A stretch of 64,000 bases of DNA from contig NC_087068.1 of NCBI RefSeq assembly GCF_963678635.1, positions 16,250,027 through 16,314,026 on the forward strand. Direction: 5' to 3'. This document shows positions 56,491-64,000 of the stretch, piece after piece. A program made the translations under genes and the position numbers. Under the pieces are notes generated by a model. The model did no database searches, was not told where the DNA came from, and was given only the letters and a program-made list of their open reading frames with translations. This stretch comes from Symsagittifera roscoffensis (lineage: Eukaryota > Xenacoelomorpha > Acoela > Convolutidae). Every line of letters starts with the position of its first letter. Positions within the stretch are counted from its first letter, which is position 1.

Positions 56491-56741
56491 TTTAAGAGAG
56501 ACAGACTGCAAAAACCCAATCGAAATAATTTTTATCCGTAAAACTCCAGTGGGGGACGAAGATAACTTTAGATAGAGATTCAATTTAAAATATTTAAGAT
56601 AGCTTTAGATAAAGTTTCAACGCCAAAAGCCAACAACCGCCAAATGATTTTGCTGAGAGTCAAAAAGTGACAAATTCAATTGCATTTTGATTTCAGACCA
56701 AGTATTTTCCAACTAAGTTAACACCTAAGCAACCAACAACC
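56491..56741 (+). promoter_or_regulatory. Conserved 5' flank / 5' UTR of protease B
   Basis: It has TTTAAGAGAGACAGACTGCA, AACTTTAGATAGAGATTCAA, TTTCAACGCCAAAAGCCAAC and CATTTTGATTTCAGACCAAG before the ATG, and CTAAGCAACCAACAACC just upstream. The same order is seen upstream of protease A. Confidence 0.6.
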
Positions 56742-56984
56742 ATGATTTGCTCCAAGTTTTTGTTTCTCGTTTTTCTGATCAATGTCTGATCAATTTTTCT
56801 GAGTCTTTGGGCATCAGAGCAAAATGACAGAAGAGTATGCAATGGATGTGTTCCAAAAAGCAAGCGAGACTTCTTCGTGGAAGTGGATATCTACTACAGA
56901 AACCATACGTCCAAGACCGATAAAGACAGGTACTGCGGTGGCACAATCATTTCCAGACACACTGTGATCACGGCTGCTCACTGC
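56742..56984 (+). CDS. Protease B exon 1 (carries the stop)
   Basis: ATG at 56742 matches the protease A start. The leader SKFLFLVFLINV is cut by TGA. After the stop the frame reads LSLWASEQNDRRVCNGCVPK and DRYCGGTIISRHTVITAAHC. The end at GC|GTAGAG is inferred. Confidence 0.7.
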
Positions 56985-57168
56985 GTAGAGGGGTTGAACA
57001 TCACAATTTTCGGAAACATTTCTAGCTCCTTATTAGATTTAAATATGTCAGAAGATACCTGATGTGTGCTGTGTTGCGTACCTGTGTAAACAATTTCAAG
57101 TATTACTTTTTCCGGTGCTTGCCGAAATTACACTTTGTGATTTTTGGTGTTATAAAAGGGCTCCTCCA

Positions 57169-57355
57169 TTTCCCCCACCTTTTTAATATATGAAAGTCTA
57201 TATAAAATTATTTTCTTGTTATAAAGTGCATCAAAACGTGTTAGCGTGAACAGGTGAACAAATTTCTACAACATTTTTTATACATAATGCAAAATGCCGT
57301 TTGAACAGTTGAATTTTGCAATGTTACGAGGGTGGCGGGAAACTTGAAAAGAGTC
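57169..57355. mobile_element. MITE family 3
   Basis: The left end is GGCTCCTCCATTTCCCCC and the right end GGGAAACTTGAAAAGAGTC. The flanks TATAAAAG (57161-57168) and TGTAAAAG (57356-57363) match at 7 of 8. The interior has GCATCAAAACGTGTTAGCGT and AAAATGCCGTTTGAACAG. It lies in intron 1 of protease B. Confidence 0.72.
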
Positions 57356-57886
57356 TGTAAAAGTTATGTTTACAAAAAAAACCAATTACATTTAAGCACA
57401 TTACTTTTTTCAACAACTTCAAACCAATAATACTTTTGTGTCTATAGTAGGGATTTTTCTAAAAATAGGTTTCTATTTGTTGAAAAGGAGTTGGAAATCA
57501 AAACAATTTCTTGGTAAGCTCTCCTCTTGTTCAGTTTGTCTTCAAAAACGACCGGAGTAGCTTTGCCTTTATAACCTCACCTGACTCAGTAATTTATAGC
57601 CTCTTTTCCACAGTGAGTTTTGTGAATTTTGGTTGGGGGTGGGCTATGAATGTGAAAGCTTCGAAAGTTTTAAGAAAGTTGTATTTTTTTCTGCGTTGTA
57701 TTTTTTTCTGTCAGATTTTGTCAAATTTAATCAATATGAGAAGAAGAAGCCGATTGATTTACATTGAAATCTAATGTTTTGACCACAAAAAATTGCACTT
57801 TTTTCTAGAAAAAGAATCGGAATGCTCTGAGTTTGTTCAATTTTGAATAATTCATTCGTACGTCATTTAGATAATAGCGGAAGGTT

Positions 57887-57913
57887 CCCCCCCCCCCCCC
57901 CCCCCCCCCCCCC
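57887..57913. repeat. Poly-C run of 27 bases
   Basis: It is a pure C homopolymer followed by CACACACC and then a B-box-like GGAGTTCGATCCTCC (57945-57959). Such runs also occur inside the CAGGGGCGGAT elements, so this may be another decayed copy. Confidence 0.6.
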
Positions 57914-58173
57914 ACACACCCTATACTGAGAGGAGTTCGATCCTCCTGGGCGTCCATAGCGCCACTTTTGGTACTAATTTACTACATTTGAGAAATCCTA
58001 ATTTACGACATTCGTACTGCGCCCGGATTGGTTGCGTTTTTTATTTAACTTCCCGCATTTGGTACGTTCATTAGATTGTAGAGTACTTAAAACTAACCAA
58101 TCTTATGTCACTTGCGATAAGCTGTCTCAACAAATTTGGTTTAAACTTTTTAAAAACTGTTTCTATTTTAGAG

Positions 58174-58264
58174 CTGCGCATTGAAATTAACTACACGAAT
58201 TTCACCACTAAGCCGTCTTTCTGGAAATTTGACAAGAAGGCGAAACTTGATTTCACTAAAGGAG
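58174..58264 (+). CDS. Protease B exon 2
   Basis: It encodes LRIEINYTNFTTKPSFWKFD and KKAKLDFTKG, then one base. Acceptor TTTTAG(AG), donor GGAG|GTTAAT. It matches the phase of protease A exon 2. Confidence 0.75.
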
Positions 58265-58525
58265 GTTAATTCAATTGATGAAACAAGATTTCAAATAGCC
58301 TATCTATCAGGTTTTTAGCATTGGGTAAGAACACCAAATGTGTCCAGAAATGAGTAATTTCCGGACCAAAAGTTGAGTCTATACTTTTTCAATGGAAGCG
58401 GCTAAATGATCGAGGGTTCCTTTCCCACATTTAATACGTTCTTATTTTATAGTGGCTTTATGGCCAAATACGTGATGTTACGATGTAAATAATGAAGAAT
58501 ATAATTTTTCACAATTATTACTTTC

Positions 58526-58995
58526 ACCCCCCCCCCCCTTCAGGGATTCGACTCCCTGCGGGCCCAAAGGGTCCCCCTTTGTATTATTTTGAGATATCCA
58601 TTTTTGATTGACTGACTTTAAAATTTTTCTAAAGGCGCCTTCTTTTTTTGGCCTGTTTTCTCGCAAAAAAAACGCTTTTTTTGGCCTGTTTTCTCAAAAA
58701 TTTGCCTGCGACGCAGAAAAATTGGTCAAAATGGGGTCTTTATAGTGATTTGGGAGAGCTCAGAAAATCAATTTGGTCGACCTAAAAAAAATGGACGACG
58801 AAATTTTCAAGCACGATTTTTGGTCAAAGTTTTCCAAAAAGTGCTCTAAAACGCCGTTTTTGGCTTTTTTTTTTTCAAAAATTTGCCTGCGGTGCAGAAA
58901 TATTGGCCAAAACAGGGTCTTTTTGGTGCTTTGGCACAATTCGGAAAATGAGACCTCAACAAAAAGGTCATCAAAATTTTCGAAAAGTTTTTGAA
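58526..58995 (-). mobile_element. CAGGGGCGGAT element, partial, with an internal duplication
   Basis: In reverse it shows the G-run, GGGAGTCGAATCCCTGAAGG, AAAGGCGCCT and GGTCGACCAAATTG. The segment with CAAAAATTTGCCTGCG occurs twice (about 58690 and 58876), so the left half is duplicated. No outer inverted end is seen. Two open frames here (58760-59191 minus, 58773-58994 plus) are shadows of the repeat. Confidence 0.6.
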
Positions 58996-59092
58996 AATTG
59001 GCCCCTTTGCTTATTCTCTTGCTTTTTTGGAAGGTCGGAAAAACAAAAGAAATTGTTTTCACCAGGTTGAGGATGAACTGAATTGAAATCAG

Positions 59093-59296
59093 AGTATTTA
59101 GGTTTTGCGAAATCTGTGATAGTACATCCCGATTATGAGCCCCGACTGAAGTTAGGCAAAGACAACAAAATAATTGAACGTTTTTTCTCACATGACGACA
59201 TTGCCATCATCAACTTCCAGCAGGCAACTTTTCATCAGAAAAGCGCACTGCAGTTATGTGACACCAACGCTGTAAATACCCATATGCGAATTCTAG
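59093..59296 (+). CDS. Protease B exon 3: catalytic Asp
   Basis: Acceptor GAAATCAG|AGTAT, donor CTAG|GTAAGA. It encodes SVIVHPDYEPRLKLGKDNKI, FFSHDDIAIINFQQA and LQLCDTNAV. It is 11 residues longer than in protease A, by an insert just before the Asp. Confidence 0.88.
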
Positions 59297-60135
59297 GTAA
59301 GAACTAGTCTTTTCCGGGCCGAGGTGCTCGACTTATGTTTCGACTTAACATTGAACAGGTGCAGTTTTACGACTGAAAAATAGCGGCCGAGAAGCTACTT
59401 TAAGTCGAGCCCAAAGCCGGAACATACCTAATTTTTTTGAGGCAAGAAACTTTAATTTTTCAGAAAATTTTTCTCAAATATCATTGCGCAGATTGTCAAT
59501 TTCTGTCCAAATTTGTTGAGAAGATCATAGCAAAGTTGAAATAATCAAACTAAAAAAAGCGTTTCTTTTTAATTTTCGCTGACAGAAACTCGGATTTTTT
59601 TAGCAGTTGTTTCAATCATATTTCTTACCAGTTGTTTCTTTTAAACCATCATATTTACAAATTACCTGAAATGCGTATATTATACTTTCATATTCAGTTT
59701 ATTCATCTTGTCGCAAAAAATTTGACTCAAAAAAATTCAATTTTCAGACTACGAGAAATACAATTAAACACAAAATATACCATTCAGCATTTGGCTGAAT
59801 AGGCTGATAATTTCCGTCGTTTTTCAATTGTAAAAATGTGATTTGCAATTGTAAAAATGCCACATATAATATTTTACTGTGCAGGCTTACTAGTTTTACC
59901 TGGTTTATCTATCTACTCATTGTTCAATAGGTTTAACGCCAAAAACGGATGATTTCACCATTAAATTTCATTTTTTCTGTAACTCTAACAGGTTCGAACA
60001 ATATGTACTTATTGCATACCTCCAGCCTAATTTTCAAAGATTGGAAATTTTATTGCACAATCTGTTTAAGAAAACAGCTCAAAAACTGAAAACAGATAAT
60101 AATTAATTCTAAATCAATGAGAGTTTTGATTTTAG
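59297..60135 (+). other. Intron 3 of protease B, nothing recognised
   Basis: It is AT-rich. An inverted pair (CGAGGTGCTCGACTT against AAGTCGAGC) lies at 59320-59411. No gene or clear element was seen. Confidence 0.4.
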
Positions 60136-60306
60136 GCATACACAAAAAGATAGAAGGGCTCCCGTCTGGTTCTCGGAAAGGCGAAAAAACCCAATTAGTA
60201 CAGGAAAAGGAAGTACTCGAGATAAAGGATAGAGCAGAGTGCAGCAGCTTCATTGTGGCAAAAGAAATATGTTTTGAAGGACCTGTTGCTCATGGAGGAG
60301 ATTCAG
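60136..60306 (+). CDS. Protease B exon 4: up to catalytic Ser
   Basis: Acceptor TGATTTTAG|GCATA, donor TCAG|GTACTG. It encodes KTQLVQEKEVLEIKDRAECS, KEICFEGPVAHGGDS and one base. The KTxLVQEKEV motif is shared with protease A. Confidence 0.9.
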
Positions 60307-60974
60307 GTACTGTTGGATATCATCTGCTTGCTTCCCGTCTAACTATTACGACTTTTGAAGAAAATGACGAAATCTTTTTCACTTTGTCTGGGTTTTTTCT
60401 TGAGCATAACCAAAATAATTAACACCCAGAAAAGCAAAGCATTCAACTACCCGAGAGTAGTATAGTTTTAGGGGAGAAAAATCTGGAAAAGTGTAATTTT
60501 CCCGCTACATTTTTCGGTACAGCTCCGTCGTTGAAATAATTCAGAAAGTTTAACGCGAGATATTTATGCGGGGCGAATGATCACGCACTCTCAAAGTCAT
60601 TCCAAATTAGCTATCAACCAATGAAACTGGGATTTAAAACTGTTGTTGAAAGCTTGAACTGATTCTCTAAATTAATGGTTTTTTAGAAGCCAGATTATCA
60701 TAAGCAATAAAAGTTTTAAATCGTTCTAGTTGTTTGAGTTTTCTAGATATTAAGCGGCACACCTTTAGAAATTCACTTTGATAGCTTCAACAGGGCTTGG
60801 AGAAGGTTGATGTTCAAGCTCGTTAATCGATATCAAAAAAGGGCTCCTCAAGCAAGCTACTCAAGCGATGACACTTGCAACAGTTTTTGTTTGATAGCTG
60901 GAACTGGTTCACGAAAAAATTATTTATACGCAATTTAGTTCATTTTTAAATAGCACTACTGTTTACCTGGATCG

Positions 60975-62460
60975 CATCAACTGGTAACTTACTGCGCAAA
61001 CAGAGTTGGTGAAATACTTACCTCATGCAAAGCCGAGCAATGGAAACACATCCCTGGTAAACTCAACCCAGCAGACAGTGCTACACGTGGAATTGAACTT
61101 AAAGACGTACCAAAGCTCTGGTTGGATGCACCACAATTCCTTCTCAACAAGGAGCCTACTTGGAGGATCAACGAGACAATGGAACGAAGTAATGATACAA
61201 CAGTTAGCCCCCAACTACACCATTAATCGTTTTTTCCCAGTTTTCAATCTGGTTTCGTTTAGTTCGGGTTACCGCTCGGGTTATAGTTTTTGTCGATACA
61301 TTGAAGGGAAGTGGTAAACCTCCTGCCACTTACCTGCAACAAAGTTTTGTCATCATTGGGCCCCGAAAAACAATTAGACAGAAAATACATAATTGCTTTC
61401 TCTGCAGAAAATTCCAAGGCAGAGGGTTACATCCACTCATGAATGACTTGCCGCCAACTCGTTTCTACGATCCGTCTGATGATCCATTTCTGTTCAAAAA
61501 TACAAGAATTGAAAACATTCTACATCGCAAGGAAGGTTACAAATAAAAAAACTATATTTGGCTCTTCACATGCCTCTACCCATGCGGTTCACGTGGAATC
61601 GACAGAGAATCTTGCTACGAACGACTGCATAACGGCAATGAGACGCTTCATTGCTAGTAGAGGCACACCTAAGCTTTTAATTTCTGACAACGCTACTTAA
61701 CTCGTCGGCGCCCGTAAACAACTATTTTCAACGAAATTCAACCAAAAAAAGCTAGAGCCAATTATTTTTAACGAAACCGCCCTAACTGAAACGCTACAAA
61801 TCCCCAATGTCAAATGGCGCCTAAATACTCCGTCAACCGCCCACTTTGGTGACGTGTGGGAGCGCCTCCTCTTATTGATTGCATTCTTACTAAATCTCCA
61901 TTCTGATCGACTATCAAGAGATCTATTTGCTACTATTATAGCCGCGGCTGAGGCAATTCTTAACTCACGTCCGCTGACGCATGTTAGTAGTAACGTTGTC
62001 GACGACCTTTCACAAACACCCAACCACTTCCTAATGGATCGTTCATTCGTCTACGCTCCGACAGCAGCTTTCTAGGAAGCATCTACCAGTAAACTGTCCA
62101 ACAAGTCCTGGAAGCGATCCCAAGATAGACTTGACAGCTTCTGAAGGCGGCTACTTAAAGCGCACGCTCCGACTCTCATCAAAAGGACTAAATGGACGCA
62201 GCACGAGAAACCACTCGAAAAAGATGACATACTGTGGATACTTGAGGACTTTACACCACGAGGCATCTGGCCACTTGGTTGAGTGCTAGAAGTTTTTACC
62301 GGCCCGGATGTCATCGCGCGCCCGTGTAAACTGAAAACAGTCCTATAACTTAAACGAGACCAGCGGTGAAACTTGCCCTCGTATCCCAAAAAAGGATATT
62401 TACGACCACTTTAGTTGTACTACAACTAAAAACTAGGCTCAACCTTTTCCCCTTCGATTC
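60975..62460 (+). pseudogene. Degenerate BEL/Pao retrotransposon, RNase H end to integrase
   Basis: The order is CANRVGEILTSCKAEQWKHI, PGKLNPADSATRG, WLDAPQFL; an integrase zinc region (IHNCFLCRKFQGRGLHPLM); MRRFIASRGTPKLLISDNAT; STAHFGDVWERL; AEAILNSRPLTHVSS and TPNHFLMDRS; then a C-terminal TPRGIWPLG stretch. Stops and frame shifts interrupt it (for example TAA at 61698-61700, and changes near 61300 and 61440). No gag, RT or LTR is seen. It occupies intron 4 of protease B in the same direction. Better preserved than the two minus-strand relics. Confidence 0.85.
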
Positions 62461-62993
62461 TAAATAAAATCTCCCTCACCCGAGGATGTTCATGACATGA
62501 ATTTGTCACACTTTGATTCTCATGAAAAGCCCTAAAATCATTCAATAATGTCATGATTTGTTGCCAACTATTTATTAATAGATTTGACTTCTAAATGAAC
62601 AAAAGACAATTCAAGATTACGCATCAACCGCCTTTACCAACTTGAATATGTTTTTTTTTCAGTGATAGAGGCGTGCGTCTCAACCCAAAATTTGTGAAAT
62701 GAATTTTCTGTAACTCAACTTATTTGGTCCTAAGGAAAGATGTTTTTGTTGGGGGGGGGGGGGGTTTAAAATTGGGGTGAAAGGCTAGTATGAAAAAAAG
62801 CTAGAACATTTTTTTCTGCCCAAGAAACTTTGTATGAAACTGAGTTTCATTTTCTTACTCACAGGTGCATTTTACCTCGACTGTTTGGTTGAACAAACTT
62901 CGTAAAATGAGCTTGTCCTCAAAAGCTAATTGCAAAATGTTTTTTTTTTAAAAGAACAATTATCTTGATGAAAGTTGATTTTTTTCTGAACAG
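62461..62993 (+). other. End of intron 4 of protease B
   Basis: AT-rich sequence with a G-run of 14 at 62751-62764. No LTR of the upstream retrotransposon could be named. Confidence 0.4.
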
Positions 62994-63163
62994 GCGGCCC
63001 TGTCATCTCAGCAGTGCCACATCCTGGCCCAAAAGGAGAGCAGGTTTACAAGCCAGTGTGTTTGATGGGAGTGATATCTCGAAGATCGATTTTTGACCAC
63101 GCTTTGGCTACTCGGATTTCGAACTACCGCAACTGGATCCTAAAGAATATGAAAACCAATTGA
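62994..63163 (+). CDS. Protease B terminal exon
   Basis: Acceptor TCTGAACAG|GCGG; TGA at 63161-63163. It encodes GPVISAVPHPGPKGE, YKPVCLMGVISR and ALATRISNYRNWILKNMKTN. Its length equals protease A exon 5. Confidence 0.92.
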
Positions 63164-64000
63164 AGCTTTAATTCACAGTTTATATTCGACAATAGTTTGT
63201 TATCGAAGCCAAAAAACTGCCCATTGCTCATCGATAGCCAAGGTAGCATACAAGCTCCGAATTTCTACAAGCGCCGTTAAATGTTTGACCCTCAAGATTC
63301 TATGTCTTATGTGGTGAGGCAATGTATCCCAGCCACTTTAATCAATGTTTATTTTAAAATATCTTGCAAGAATTTTGCAAAAGTGCCTAGCTCTAATTGA
63401 TTTAAATTAAGTTGACGAAATTGTTGAAATGGCAATTTTCAGTCGTTTCTTCTCAAATTGGGTCGGAAGTGGATGAAATTTGCTCAGAATAATACCAAAA
63501 CAATTGTAAACTCTGCTATTGTACAAAATCGGGAAAATGAGAGAAAGTTTTTTAAGTTTTCAAATAAAAAAATCTATACCATTTGGTAAAATTGACATTC
63601 TGCAAAATCACACAAACATAAATTTAATCGATTCAGGAAAATGAACAATTTATGCCCTTCTCAGATTTCGATGTGCTAATCAGGAGGCTGATCAAATGAG
63701 CGTGAAGTCAAAAATGAAACTGGGTGTAATTTCACTGGTTTTAGCTTGTGTTTGACCAGATAACCGTTTTGAGTCTATGCAGTGGAGATGTTTTCCATTT
63801 TTTTTCCACCATGATCCAGCAAATTGTTGATTGCAAGGCGGATCATTGAAATGGAGTCTTAAAAAATGTCTACAAATTACTACAAACATTAAATTTAGCT
63901 GAATTTTTTTTGTGCAAGCCATGTCACATTTCAAACAGGATATTTGAAATTTTTACACGGAGGGGCATAAGGCAAAATGTTACAGCTAGATGACTTCAAT
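63164..64000 (+). other. 3' flank of protease B, nothing recognised
   Basis: AT-rich sequence without a recognised gene or repeat family. Confidence 0.4.

Larger units (their letters stand above)
56742..63163 (+). pseudogene. S1-family serine protease B, in-frame stop in the signal peptide
   Basis: Five exons (56742-56984, 58174-58264, 59093-59296, 60136-60306, 62994-63163) match protease A in order, phase and sequence, total 293 codons. Codon 16 is TGA (56787-56789), where TCTGATCAAT is duplicated and six bases are gained; downstream the frame is kept. No in-frame Met follows before the His exon ends. The rest looks functional: His in ITAAHC, Asp in SHDDIAIINF, Ser in GGDSGGP, all splice sites GT-AG. 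It lacks IVGG, Cys191 (His) and Cys220, as in protease A; NHT, NYT and NFT are glycosylation sequons. Either it is a very young pseudogene, or translation starts from another 5' exon, or the assembly has an error at this site. I therefore call it a probable pseudogene. Confidence 0.7.

Noticed and set aside
56785-56804. A 20-nt GT...AG stretch over the stop in protease B that might be a tiny intron
   Set aside because: Its removal shifts the frame of the conserved LWASEQN region, and 20 nt is too short for a normal intron.
58760-59191. Minus-strand 143-codon frame
   Set aside because: It covers the CAGGGGCGGAT repeat and the antisense of protease B exon 3.

Overview
The window is nuclear DNA of an invertebrate animal. 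It is AT-rich, its genes are split by GT-AG introns from under 1 kb to about 11 kb long, and most of the non-coding sequence is repeats. I could not fix the lineage.

Three genes are supported, all on the plus strand. (1) 718-8997: the last six visible exons of a DZF-domain RNA-binding protein, closest to the ZFR/ILF3 group, with an unusual 250-residue tail in place of double-stranded-RNA-binding domains; its 5' end lies outside the window. (2) 16294-50622: a secreted S1-family (chymotrypsin-fold) serine protease in five exons (295 codons), spread over 34 kb by repeat-filled introns. (3) 56742-63163: a tandem paralogue with the same exon phases in only 6.4 kb, carrying an in-frame stop in its signal peptide. 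Both proteases keep the His/Asp/Ser triad but lack the usual IVGG-type activation segment and the Cys191-Cys220 pair. A third, coding-free copy of their shared 5' flank lies at 55352-55570.

Between and inside the genes: three degenerate BEL/Pao LTR-retrotransposon pol remnants (10.9-12.1 kb minus, 20.9-23.8 kb minus, 61-62.5 kb plus); a 5'-truncated non-LTR retrotransposon (48.15-49.83 kb plus); three families of about 200-bp MITEs that share one terminal inverted repeat (GGCTCTTTTCC) and make 8-bp target duplications, in one case nested in each other; a 476-bp element with CAGGGGCGGAT ends and a perfect 8-bp duplication; two further terminal-inverted-repeat elements (5010-5380 and 51833-52381); a 1.2-kb minisatellite of 20-bp GATCATT units with higher-order structure; a composite repeat built of a hairpin head, a leader and about 170-bp satellite units (31.8-39.5 and 43.4-45.7 kb); an about 88-bp array (39.5-40.85 kb); and a dispersed roughly 500-bp repeat found from 0.3 to 41 kb.

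No rRNA, confident tRNA, CRISPR array or operon was seen. The most unusual points are the paired non-canonical proteases with their orphan promoter copy, the MITE group that shares ends but not interiors, and the composite satellite element that has inflated the introns of the first protease.
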